This document shows positions 28,881 to 35,970 of a stretch of 55,556 bases of DNA, piece by piece; position 1 is the first letter of the stretch; every line of letters begins with the position of its first letter. The position numbers were made by a program, and so were the translations under genes. Source of the DNA: Mogibacterium sp. GTDB taxonomy: Bacteria; Bacillota; Clostridia; Peptostreptococcales; Anaerovoracaceae. Under the pieces are notes generated by a model. The model did no database searches and was not told the origin of the DNA. It saw only the letters and a list, made by a program, of their open reading frames with translations. The stretch spans positions 1 to 55,556 of the forward strand of contig JAFRJV010000023.1 of assembly GCA_017432075.1 (NCBI GenBank), in the 5' to 3' direction.

Positions 28881-29143
28881 CATTTTACCCCAATTTTTAC
28901 CCCAATTTACCCCAATTGATTTTTTAGCAAAAACGCGAGCCTTAGAGTACTAAATCCTCTATGCTCGCGTTACTGTTTTTTGTATTAACTTGACTCCTGA
29001 TTAAGTTGTTTTTTCTACATATTTAATAGCACATGTGTACTTCTCAAACATCTTTATTGCCTCATTATTCATTCGATTAAAAACGTCTGCATACATCGAC
29101 ACTTTGACCTGATTTTCTTTTATCTCCTGTCCATTCCAGCCTA
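28826..29143. other. Intergenic stretch after tRNA-Arg: terminators and short tandem repeat
   Basis: Holds the tRNA terminator hairpin (28843-28872 with T-run), three close copies of a TTTACCCCAAT-like word (about 28883-28917), and a second strong hairpin at 28932-28971. Beyond 28980 nothing recognisable was seen up to the stop of the regulator gene. Confidence 0.5.
28932..28971. terminator. Bidirectional terminator hairpin
   Basis: Nine-pair outer stem AACGCGAGC/GCTCGCGTT with a second inner TAGAG/CTCTA pairing. A T-run follows in both directions (ACTGTTTTTT on plus, TTTTTGC on minus). It would end the regulator transcript from the right and any read-through from the tRNA. Confidence 0.7.
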
Positions 29144-30451
29144 TCAATCTAATACCAATCTTCCTTCACCATCCAGAAATATCAGCTCATAATATTTTTG
29201 CGGTCTGCCTTTGCCGCTGTCCCTTTTTTCAAAAACGGTAATTGCATAACCTCGGTCTTCAATGCGATTAAGGATACGGTTTGCTCCTTTTCTGGTAACT
29301 CCAAGGCAACTTGCAATATCCAGCGAGGATACTTTATTTGTTCTTCGCATTTCCAGAAAGTATACTATCTTCTGCAGATTTACATTGTTCATTCCGATCG
29401 TATTTGCCAGATCTATTATCTGAGGGTTTCCCTGCTCATTGAATGAAACAGCCTCTGCTCTTTGCAGCGGGCCGACTACGTGCTGATCTTCGTCGATGTA
29501 GAAGCTACAACTTCCGGTGAAGGCTTTGGCCTGACGGTTTGCTTTAGTAGCGTTGTTGGCTGCCTGAGCATAATCATATCCTGCACCCCAGCCGATTTTT
29601 ACCTCTTTTTCGGTATGTTCAGCAGTATAGTACAACAAACTGCAGTTTTGAAGGTCAGAAGTGATGCGCATGAAGCTTTCATTTGTTATGTAAAAACTTA
29701 CACACCCATCAAGGACCTGTATGGCACTCTGAATGCCGTATTCACTTAGAAATGCTTTTGTTGACGTGCGGAGTACAGCAAGTGAAGTTTCATCGTAGTC
29801 CTCTTCCACCGAGATATTTGCTACAACAGTACGGCGTTCCTTGAGTTTTATAATAGTGATTTGATTGATGATATCGTTAAAAACTTTTTCAACATTTTGG
29901 AACTTTGAGCTGATCAGCACATATTTTACGCCGTTTTCCTCTAATGTCGGAACAAAGTGGCTGAAGGCAGTGACTGAAAGATTGGTCTTGCCTTCCTTCC
30001 ACAGATTTATATGGTTTTCAAGCATCATTTCTGTCGCGAGGAATATATCTTTGCGATCGACAGGCTTACCTTCATTGGAAATGTATTGCTTAAACTCCCC
30101 AAATGAATCTATAACATCAGCGAAATCAATATAGACCTTCGACAAGTTCAGATCCGGCTGATCAATAAGCAAACGAAAAAGGCCCCTATATAACAAAGCT
30201 TCATCCTCAGATACGACGTGAACGGGAACGGCCGGATCGATACATACTTCGCCTATCGAATCATAAATGAACTTACTGCTCACTATGAAACCATCAAGAG
30301 ATGATTTGTTCATCAGATATATATCTCTGACTTCCCGCAGATCATCCGTCGTAAAGATCTTAAACATACAATTACTTCCAAACTTAATACAGTGCTTTTG
30401 GAAGTAGTCCTCGTAAAACTTTGTAGTGATGATACCAAGCTTGATAACCAT
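29144..30451 (-). CDS. Transcriptional regulator with C-terminal winged helix
   Basis: A 435-residue protein not matched to a named family. The N-terminal third resembles PrpR_N-like sensory domains in general plan. The middle (about residues 200-330) has a pattern IGWGAGYDYAQAANNATKAN resembling degenerate nucleotidyl-cyclase or GTP-cyclohydrolase-III-like folds. The last 80 residues form a winged helix (SSLDIASCLGVTRKGANRILNRIEDRGY). It is divergent from the amidohydrolase-crotonase operon, and the shared gap has paired candidate operators, so it probably controls that operon in response to a substrate. An AGAGG ribosome site precedes ATG 30451. Confidence 0.65.
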   Translation of the reverse strand: MVIKLGIITTKFYEDYFQKHCIKFGSNCMFKIFTTDDLREVRDIYLMNKSSLDGFIVSSKFIYDSIGEVCIDPAVPVHVVSEDEALLYRGLFRLLIDQPDLNLSKVYIDFADVIDSFGEFKQYISNEGKPVDRKDIFLATEMMLENHINLWKEGKTNLSVTAFSHFVPTLEENGVKYVLISSKFQNVEKVFNDIINQITIIKLKERRTVVANISVEEDYDETSLAVLRTSTKAFLSEYGIQSAIQVLDGCVSFYITNESFMRITSDLQNCSLLYYTAEHTEKEVKIGWGAGYDYAQAANNATKANRQAKAFTGSCSFYIDEDQHVVGPLQRAEAVSFNEQGNPQIIDLANTIGMNNVNLQKIVYFLEMRRTNKVSSLDIASCLGVTRKGANRILNRIEDRGYAITVFEKRDSGKGRPQKYYELIFLDGEGRLVLD

Positions 30452-30484
30452 ATAGTTAACCTCTACTTATTATGCTTTGGAATC

Positions 30485-30505
30485 ATTATATCACAGTCTT
30501 CTGTG
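30485..30505 (-). promoter_or_regulatory. Candidate promoter/operator of the regulator gene
   Basis: A perfect TATAAT on the minus strand (30485-30490), with the palindrome CACAGTCTTCTGTG (30492-30505) just upstream inside the promoter spacer. The -35 is weak. The palindrome could serve autoregulation. Confidence 0.35.
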
Positions 30506-30533
30506 TTCAGGTTTTATAATAAAGTCCTGCGGT

Positions 30534-30547
30534 CCTAAAATGTCCTA
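30534..30547 (+). promoter_or_regulatory. Operator-like repeat, upstream copy
   Basis: CCTAAAATGTCCTA, identical to 30590-30603, lying two bases before the -35 element of the plus-strand promoter. Additional GTCCT words at 30524-30528 and 30532-30536 extend the pattern. Confidence 0.5.
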
Positions 30548-30549
30548 TA

Positions 30550-30578
30550 TTGACACTGCTTTCAATCCCCGATAGAAT
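30550..30578 (+). promoter_or_regulatory. Promoter of the amidohydrolase-crotonase operon
   Basis: Consensus TTGACA (30550-30555), 17-base spacer, TAGAAT (30573-30578). Transcription would start near 30585, just before the second operator-like repeat. Confidence 0.7.
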
Positions 30579-30586
30579 CTTTTCAA

Positions 30587-30603
30587 GGACCTAAAATGTC
30601 CTA
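30587..30603 (+). promoter_or_regulatory. Operator-like repeat, downstream copy
   Basis: AGGAC-CTAAAAT-GTCCT is an inverted repeat overlapping the expected transcription start. Its core CCTAAAATGTCCTA is an exact copy of the site 56 bases upstream. Placement on both sides of the promoter suits repression or looping by the divergent regulator. Confidence 0.5.
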
Positions 30604-30650
30604 AAATATTTCCCACCCTAATTGCTTATATTTTGGAGGTGATAAATGGT

Positions 30651-31865
30651 GTGATTATCAACATTCCATCTGAAGCACTGAAGCTTCAGGAAAAACTAGT
30701 GCAATATCGTCATGATCTGCACGCAATGCCGGAGCTGGATCTCAGCTTACCAGCTACTTCAGCATATGTTGCAAAAGCGCTTGAAGAAATAGGTATTACA
30801 CCATCCCTCGTAGGTGGAAGTGGTCTAACTTTTACCCTCGGCAATGCAGCCACTTCCGGTAAAACGGTTCTGCTTCGCGCTGACATGGACGGGCTTCCGA
30901 TCAAAGAAGAGACCGGGCTTCCCTATGCTTCATGCAATGGCAACATGCATGCATGCGGACATGATATGCACACAGCGATGCTGCTCGGAGCAGCAGAATT
31001 ACTTAAAGCACACGAAAACAAATTGAGTGGAACAGTTAAGTTTCTGTTCCAACCTGGCGAAGAAACCATGCACGGCGCAATCGAAGCGATCAGGGAGGGG
31101 GTCCTTGAAGATCCACATGTAGATGCAGCTTTAATGGTACATGTGATGACCGGCATGCCTTTGCCGGAAGGAACGATCGTAGCATCTTCCACCGAAGGTA
31201 TTATCTCAGCATCTTCCGACTGGTTTGATATCTGTATTAAAGGAAAAGGAATGCATGGAGCAATAGCAGGTTCAGGCGCGAATCCGCTCGAAACTGTGAC
31301 ACGCATTTATCTTTCCCTTCAGGAAATCAGCAAAACGATGCTAGCTCAGGGTGAAACTGTGGTCATATCAGTTGGGGTGATACAAGGCGGAACGGCAAAT
31401 AATGTGATACCTGAAACCGCAGTTCTCAAGGGCAGCGTACGAACTTTCAGCGACTCCGCTCGCTTAAAGGCAGAAGTCATGATAAAGGAATGCGCACAGC
31501 AAACCGCGCAGCAATGTGGGACTACAGCAGAAGTGACATATATAAGAGGATGCCCTTCTGCCATTACAGATCACGACCTCAATCAGCAGCTTATCAACAC
31601 GATCATCGACTGTTATGGAGAGTCAAGTTTCTTGGACATCAACAAACTAATGCCGGGAGGCAGACTGCCTGGATCTGAAGATTTTTCCTTCTTTACGAGG
31701 GAAGTTCCATGCACATTGGCATTCTTAGCGGCAGGCTGCACTTCCGATGGATACATCTATCCTATACATAATCCAAGAACTGCTTTTTCTGACGAAGTTC
31801 TGCATCGGGGAGCTGCGATCTACGCAGGCTTTGCACTCAACTGGCTTAAGAGCAATCAATTGTAG
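30651..31865 (+). CDS. M20D-family amidohydrolase
   Basis: Metal-dependent amidohydrolase of the M20D peptidase family (hippurate, N-acyl amino acid and IAA-amino acid hydrolases). Metal-binding motifs are MHACGHDMHTAML near residue 99, QPGEE, and the C-terminal HNPRTAF. The start is taken as GTG 30651: a GGAGGTG ribosome site ends nine bases before it, while the in-frame TTG at 30633 lies ahead of that site. About 404 residues. An out-of-frame AUG-GUG-UGA overlaps the start. First gene of an operon with two crotonases, so it may release the acid or ketone they process; substrate unknown. Confidence 0.85.
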   Translation: MIINIPSEALKLQEKLVQYRHDLHAMPELDLSLPATSAYVAKALEEIGITPSLVGGSGLTFTLGNAATSGKTVLLRADMDGLPIKEETGLPYASCNGNMHACGHDMHTAMLLGAAELLKAHENKLSGTVKFLFQPGEETMHGAIEAIREGVLEDPHVDAALMVHVMTGMPLPEGTIVASSTEGIISASSDWFDICIKGKGMHGAIAGSGANPLETVTRIYLSLQEISKTMLAQGETVVISVGVIQGGTANNVIPETAVLKGSVRTFSDSARLKAEVMIKECAQQTAQQCGTTAEVTYIRGCPSAITDHDLNQQLINTIIDCYGESSFLDINKLMPGGRLPGSEDFSFFTREVPCTLAFLAAGCTSDGYIYPIHNPRTAFSDEVLHRGAAIYAGFALNWLKSNQL

Positions 31866-31914
31866 TATTAGATAACAGTTCAAAACACCACAAAATCAAA
31901 GAAGGAGGAAAGTT

Positions 31915-32748
31915 ATGGCAGAGTATCAAGTAGGACCAACCAGATTTGAAGAGTATTCCGAGAAGTATAAGGATTTCTTCAAGATGAAGAGGAAAGATGG
32001 AATCATCGAAGTTCGTCTCCACACGAATGATGGTCCGTATGTACACAACTGGCCGGCGCATACTGCATGGAACCATGCATGGTCGGATATCGGCCGCGAT
32101 CCGGAGAATGAGGTGCTGATCATTACCGGAACAGGAGACAAGTGGGTTGTAGGCGACCCATCCGTATGGAATGTAAAGTTTATGGATTGGCCAAAACAGA
32201 AGAAACTAGAGCAGTATCATGAATCGCTGAGACTGCTGGAAAATTTCATCTTCAGTATTGACATCCCTACTATAGGTGCAGTAAACGGCCCGGGAACACA
32301 CTGTGAACTTTGCACACTTTGCGACATCACTCTGTGTACGGAGGATGCGGATTTCTTTGATCCTCATTTCCTTGCGGGAACAACTTGCGGCGATGGCATG
32401 GCTCTTACTCTGCAGCAGATGATGGGTCTGAAGAGAACAGCATACTATGCATATACCGGCGCACATATTCATGGCAAAGAGGCAGTTGAACTCGGTATAG
32501 CCAATGAGTGTCTTCCACTCGAAAATCTTGTCCCACGTGCATGGGAGCTCGCAGAAAGGATTATGCTTGCACCTAAGTCAACAAGGCACTTCACCCACTC
32601 CGTTCTATCTCGTCCATGGAAAAAAGCACTCGTAGAGGATCAGGGATTCCACCTTGCTCACCAGATGTTCGATATGGCAATGGATGAGGAAGGCTCACTC
32701 GAAAGACTCAAGAGAATGAGAGCCCGTCTTATGGGAGAAGAGAAATAG
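31915..32748 (+). CDS. Crotonase, 6-oxocamphor-hydrolase-like (copy 1)
   Basis: A 277-residue member of the enoyl-CoA hydratase superfamily. It resembles 6-oxocamphor hydrolase, which cleaves cyclic beta-diketones by a retro-Claisen reaction without CoA. Shared features, recalled from the Rhodococcus enzyme, are FEEYSEKY, ITGTG, the His in GTHCEL, the His in DPHFLAG, the Asp in CGDGM, and RAWELA. The His in PAHTAW may match a further active-site residue. Strong AAGGAGGA ribosome site. Adjacent paralogue shares about two thirds of residues by eye. Confidence 0.75.
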   Translation: MAEYQVGPTRFEEYSEKYKDFFKMKRKDGIIEVRLHTNDGPYVHNWPAHTAWNHAWSDIGRDPENEVLIITGTGDKWVVGDPSVWNVKFMDWPKQKKLEQYHESLRLLENFIFSIDIPTIGAVNGPGTHCELCTLCDITLCTEDADFFDPHFLAGTTCGDGMALTLQQMMGLKRTAYYAYTGAHIHGKEAVELGIANECLPLENLVPRAWELAERIMLAPKSTRHFTHSVLSRPWKKALVEDQGFHLAHQMFDMAMDEEGSLERLKRMRARLMGEEK

Positions 32749-32795
32749 TTTTCTCAAAAGAGCAGTGACTATTTGGATGAAAAGGAGGCTTGTCT

Positions 32796-33632
32796 ATGCA
32801 TGACCGCTCAATAACAGGGCCGACTTACTTTGAAGACTATTCTGAGAAGTACAAGGAATTCTTCAAAATGACCCGGTGTGATGGAATTATCGAAGTGCGT
32901 TTTCATACAAATGACGACTCTTTCCATTTTGGCTGGCCTGCCCAGACCGCATATGGTCACGTTTGGTCAGATATTGGCCGCGATCCGGAAAATGAAGTAA
33001 TGATACTCACGGGTACCGGAGATATGTGGCAGACCGCAAACCCGACCATCTGGAATGTAAAATTCATGGATTGGCCAAAAGATCAGAAACTGTCTTTTTA
33101 CCATGAGACAGTGCGAATGATCGAAAACCTGATCTACTGCATCGATATTCCTACGATAGGTGCAATCAACGGAAACGGTTCACATTGGCTTCTCGGTGCA
33201 GCCTGTGATATAACTTTGTGCACCGATGATACCAGTTTCTTTGATCCTCACTATATGGGAGGCATCCCTCCCGGGGATGGGATTGCAATGGCCCTGCAAC
33301 ATATTATGGGTGTCAAGCGAGCTGCCTGGTATGCATATACCGGCGAGAGTATCTCCGCTGCAGAGGCGCTGAAGCTCGGATTGGTGAATGAAGTCCTTCC
33401 GCGTGCCGATCTGAATAATCACGCATGGGAACTAGCAAAAACAATAATGTTAGCACCTCGATCGACTCGCCATCTAACTCATTCGATTGTGTCCAGACCA
33501 TGGAAGAAAATGCTCGTAGAAGACCAGGGCTTCAACGCCGCTCACCAACTCTTCGACATGAGCATCGACGAAGAAGGCTTGCTGGAGCGAGTCATGAAAC
33601 TCAGATCCAGATTCCAGAAGCTGGAAGAGTAA
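32796..33632 (+). CDS. Crotonase, 6-oxocamphor-hydrolase-like (copy 2)
   Basis: Paralogue of the preceding gene, 278 residues, starting MHDRSITGPTYFEDYSEKY. It keeps the His of GSHWLL, the His of DPHYMGG and the Asp of PPGDG, but the position of His in PAHTAW is Gln here (PAQTAY). The two copies may therefore differ in substrate or form a mixed oligomer. ATG 32796 is preferred over an in-frame TTG two codons earlier because of the AAGGAGG site seven bases upstream. Followed by a strong terminator. Confidence 0.75.
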   Translation: MHDRSITGPTYFEDYSEKYKEFFKMTRCDGIIEVRFHTNDDSFHFGWPAQTAYGHVWSDIGRDPENEVMILTGTGDMWQTANPTIWNVKFMDWPKDQKLSFYHETVRMIENLIYCIDIPTIGAINGNGSHWLLGAACDITLCTDDTSFFDPHYMGGIPPGDGIAMALQHIMGVKRAAWYAYTGESISAAEALKLGLVNEVLPRADLNNHAWELAKTIMLAPRSTRHLTHSIVSRPWKKMLVEDQGFNAAHQLFDMSIDEEGLLERVMKLRSRFQKLEE

Positions 33633-33654
33633 ATCACATATAGAAGACCTGAAT

Positions 33655-33704
33655 ATAAGGACCTCATCAGCTCACAACACACATTTGATGAGGTCCTTAT
33701 TTAT
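33655..33704. terminator. Strong terminator after the crotonase genes
   Basis: Fifteen-pair hairpin ATAAGGACCTCATCA (33655-33669) / TGATGAGGTCCTTAT (33686-33700) with a short TTTAT tail. It can also stop the minus-strand small ORF coming from the right. Confidence 0.8.
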
Positions 33705-33749
33705 CAGTAACTCTGTATAACTAACCTACTCCGCGCTGAACTAGATTCG

Positions 33750-33914
33750 TTATTTGCCAAAGCCATGTTTTATTCGATCATTGACCTCTGCTACCTTTGC
33801 ATCGTTGAAGCGGTCGATAGTGCCAACGAGGTAGCCAGTTATTCTTCTAATCCTCTCAAACTTCACTCCCTTGCCGACTTTTCCGTCTACGTTCTTAACC
33901 TTTTGTACATTCAT
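33750..33914 (-). CDS. Small NrdD C-terminal-tail-like protein (54 residues)
   Basis: ORF starting MNVQKVKNVDGKVGKG and containing the block RIRRITGYLVGTIDRFNDAK, ending DRIKHGFGK. This block matches the end of anaerobic ribonucleotide reductases (ITGYL...RFN..K..E..DR..H) and the short free-standing proteins annotated that way in Clostridia. No zinc cysteines or glycyl-radical site are present. The ribosome site is weak, so it may be a fragment of a larger lost gene. It lies next to a terminator-bearing repeat. Confidence 0.5.
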   Translation of the reverse strand: MNVQKVKNVDGKVGKGVKFERIRRITGYLVGTIDRFNDAKVAEVNDRIKHGFGK

Positions 33915-33972
33915 AATTTTCTTATACTCATTTACGCATTGCTCCGTTCCTCTTGATTACTGGCAAGTGTAA

Positions 33973-34009
33973 ACAAAAAAAGGATTCCGCTCAATCATGC
34001 GAAATCCTT
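33973..34009 (-). terminator. Intrinsic terminator in repeat module copy 1
   Basis: Minus-strand hairpin AAGGATT.CGC / GCG.AATCCTT with loop ATGATTGA, followed by seven T residues. The same hairpin occurs in module copy 2. Confidence 0.7.
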
Positions 34010-34092
34010 ACCACAAACCCATGCATCGTTCCCGAGTCATTCCAACGTTTGAGTGCATCGTTCCGACTTTTTTCCGTTTTTTGAAAATCGCT
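33981..34092. repeat. 112-bp repeat module, copy 1
   Basis: Aligns without gaps to 35941-36052, with 85 of 112 positions identical by hand count. It contains a terminator hairpin at its low-coordinate end and two TGCATCGTTCC words about 30 bases apart. In copy 2 the high-coordinate end overlaps the last codons of the PP2C gene. Confidence 0.7.
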
Positions 34093-34136
34093 AAAGCGCT
34101 TGATTTCACTGTGTTTCAGCGTTTTATCAGACCAAT

Positions 34137-34206
34137 CGGGCGCACCAACCGTTCAGTCTCAAGCGCATTCTCGTTAGAAATACAGCATTCTGACGAGTGC
34201 GTTTTT
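34137..34206 (+). repeat. Right copy of tRNA-end/terminator duplication (putative attR)
   Basis: CGGGCGCACCA (34137-34147) repeats the acceptor 3' end of tRNA-Arg plus CCA. After 33 bases the 26-base block 34181-34206 repeats 28855-28880 exactly. The hairpin here is longer (GCGCA and TCGT arms), suggesting this may be the original tRNA terminator. No tRNA body precedes it. Confidence 0.6.
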
Positions 34207-34235
34207 TATTTTGTGCCTTTTATGTTTTTAGCTAA

Positions 34236-34880
34236 TTAATTAAACAATCGAGTCAGCCTATATCCGATGTAGAAGAACTCTTCTCTCATAAGAAACGGCA
34301 GCTTGGTCTTCCAGCTTCTATAAAGAGATGTAGGTGTTGGAGAACTATAGGCGGTCATACCAAGATCATTTGCATATAGCATCGCTCTCTTCATGTGGAG
34401 CGGATCACTGACAATGAGGGCGGTATTGAAACGCTCTTCGCTCATAACCATCATAGCATTCTCCAGATTTTCGGCGGTGATCGACGAGCTCTCTTCCTTG
34501 AAAATCGCGTCTGCCGGGACCCCTTGCTGCTCCGCATACTCCCGTGCGATGTCAGCCTCTGAACGTATGTTGCCTTCTCCCACACCTCCGGTCATGATGA
34601 TAGCCTTCACATGACCATCGTTATAAAGTTCGACCGCATGATTTATACGTTCTTGGAATACCGGTGACGGACTGTTGTCATAAACACTCGCACCAAGAAC
34701 GATCGCTGCATCCGCCTGCCTCGTCTCATCCTTTTCGGAATAAGATACGATGCTCAGAGCAGTTCCAACTATAAAAATGAGTACTGCTGCAAGCAGAAAA
34801 GCCACCAGCTTTTTCCAGGCTTTGCCGCTCATCCTATATGTTATTCCGTCCGTTTCTGTCGCTTTCATATCAACAGCCAT
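34236..34880 (-). CDS. YdcF/SanA-like DUF218 membrane protein
   Basis: A 214-residue protein with one N-terminal membrane helix (around KKLVAFLLAAVLIFIVGTAL) and an extracytoplasmic DUF218 domain. Typical motifs are DAAIVLGASVY, IIMTGGVGEG, EESSSITAENLENA and LIVSDPLHMKRA. Family members are linked to envelope barrier functions and vancomycin sensitivity in enterobacteria, but the reaction is unknown. The start overlaps the end of the preceding ORF by 11 bases. ATG 34880 is chosen over a GTG one codon earlier. Confidence 0.85.
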   Translation of the reverse strand: MAVDMKATETDGITYRMSGKAWKKLVAFLLAAVLIFIVGTALSIVSYSEKDETRQADAAIVLGASVYDNSPSPVFQERINHAVELYNDGHVKAIIMTGGVGEGNIRSEADIAREYAEQQGVPADAIFKEESSSITAENLENAMMVMSEERFNTALIVSDPLHMKRAMLYANDLGMTAYSSPTPTSLYRSWKTKLPFLMREEFFYIGYRLTRLFN

Positions 34881-35271
34881 CACTTCCGCAGAATCTCATT
34901 GCCTCTGTTCCGTAAACCTCTTCAATCACCTTCCTCAGAGCAGTGACCCTGTCCATATATGCAGCACTATGTCCCGGACGGCCTTCCTTGTTGCATTCTA
35001 CGTATGTTGCTAATGTGGACAGCAGCGAAAGCTGATCAAACTCTTCAATTACTGTATCAAGAACCAGATACTTGTCCATCCGGATCGTGTTCTCTATGTT
35101 TGCCGGGTACCCTGCTGACTTGATCTCGTCTTCAGTCATTTCCTTAACAACATCAAGAAGCGCGAGCAATTCCCGAACATATTCTCTGCCGGTTGCTCTA
35201 TTTCCTATTACTGCAGCTCCGATGCAGCCGCACTTTTCCAACGATTCTTTTAATCTATCCGTATTATTCAT
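34870..35271 (-). CDS. Hypothetical protein, 133 residues
   Basis: Soluble, largely helical protein starting MNNTDRLKESLEKCGC and ending FCGSDGC, with five cysteines in all. Not recognised. ATG 35271 is chosen because AAAGGAAC lies just before it; the frame reading back to 35340 lacks such a site. It sits between a small membrane protein and the DUF218 gene with which it overlaps, so the three probably form one transcript. Confidence 0.6.
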   Translation of the reverse strand: MNNTDRLKESLEKCGCIGAAVIGNRATGREYVRELLALLDVVKEMTEDEIKSAGYPANIENTIRMDKYLVLDTVIEEFDQLSLLSTLATYVECNKEGRPGHSAAYMDRVTALRKVIEEVYGTEAMRFCGSDGC

Positions 35272-35311
35272 TTTCAGTTCCTTTGTAAGCGACGCAAGCA
35301 TTCCGATTATT

Positions 35312-35548
35312 CTACTCCGTCTTCTTCCCCGCTCTCTCATTACTTCTCTCTGACATATCCTTGTGCTTATTGAAGCCTGTTACACTGCCCGGCAGGTCAT
35401 TCATCACACCAATTGAAGGCACGCTTATGGATTCGCCTTTAGTAGTTTTCAGCAGCGTTCTTATTAGCGCGATAATAACTATGATGCCAAATGCTGCACC
35501 CACAATTACTCCTAACATATCGGAAATGAATTCCAACGCTTCCATCAT
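35312..35548 (-). CDS. Small membrane protein, 78 residues
   Basis: One membrane helix (about residues 13-32) and a basic, polar C-terminal tail ending KKTE. A GGGGAGA ribosome site lies about 12 bases before ATG 35548; a second ATG follows directly. First gene of a likely three-gene minus-strand transcript. Not recognised. Confidence 0.55.
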   Translation of the reverse strand: MMEALEFISDMLGVIVGAAFGIIVIIALIRTLLKTTKGESISVPSIGVMNDLPGSVTGFNKHKDMSERSNERAGKKTE

Positions 35549-35651
35549 TTGACTGTTTCTCCCCTGTAAACCCGGATTTATACGTATCTCAACAAACGAG
35601 AATTATGTCAGCAACTCTGCGAGCCGATATCCATGTGAAACTGGCACGGCT

Positions 35652-35736
35652 GCTCCAAAAGGAGTTTTGAAATTTGTTCTACATGGAACCTCAAAAAACG
35701 GCGGGGCATGTAGAAATTTTCAGGGAACTCCTTTTT
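35652..35736. repeat. Long imperfect hairpin ending in T-run
   Basis: Nested arms AAAGGAGTT/AACTCCTTT and TCTACATG/CATGTAGA, with an A/T-rich pairing between them, around a loop of about 20 bases; TTTTTT follows on the plus strand. It could be a terminator or the remnant of a small element. Confidence 0.5.
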
Positions 35737-35934
35737 TGGCACCCTTTTGAAATGGAATTTTAGCTTTGTATATCCGATGGCATGCATAACTATGCACACT
35801 AGGCACCAACGCATTTGAGAAGCTGATTCCCTATCAAGTTTATAAATAAACTTGGCCTCAGCTTAGTTGTATTCCGCAAATACAGCTTTGTCGCTATGCC
35901 CTGCAACATCATAAATATATCACACAAGTGGATT

Positions 35935-35970
35935 CAAAAAAGGACTTCGCTCAATCATGCGAAATCCTTA
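35935..35970 (-). terminator. Intrinsic terminator after the PP2C gene
   Basis: Minus-strand AAGGATTTCGC / GCGAAGTCCTT hairpin with loop ATGATTGA and six T residues, about 70 bases past the PP2C stop. It is part of repeat module copy 2. Confidence 0.75.

Larger units (their letters stand above)
28826..34147. mobile_element. Putative genomic islet inserted at tRNA-Arg
   Basis: About 5.3 kb bounded by the duplicated tRNA end and terminator. Cargo comprises a transcription regulator, an M20 amidohydrolase, two crotonase paralogues and a short NrdD-tail-like ORF. No intact integrase or transposase is present, so if mobile it is a remnant or depends on another element. Next to the left boundary a short open stretch on the minus strand (28854-28949) could be the degraded end of an integrase gene, but this is weak. 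Boundaries are inferred only from the repeats. Confidence 0.5.
33915..34235. other. Intergenic stretch holding a repeat module and putative attR
   Basis: No convincing gene. It contains repeat module copy 1 (33981-34092) with a minus-strand terminator, then the tRNA-end copy (34137-34147) and duplicated terminator (to 34206). The 80-codon frame on the plus strand here is a by-product of the repeat. Confidence 0.6.

Noticed and set aside
28883-28917. CRISPR-like short repeats (TTTACCCCAAT)
   Set aside because: Only three abutting, very short copies without spacers.
34128-34147. A second tRNA-Arg gene
   Set aside because: Only the acceptor 3' strand and CCA are present; no anticodon, D or T arms precede it.
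33997-34239. 80-codon plus-strand ORF similar to the start of 35957-36853
   Set aside because: Similarity comes from the 112-bp repeat, mismatches show no codon rhythm, and the second frame is antisense to the PP2C gene.
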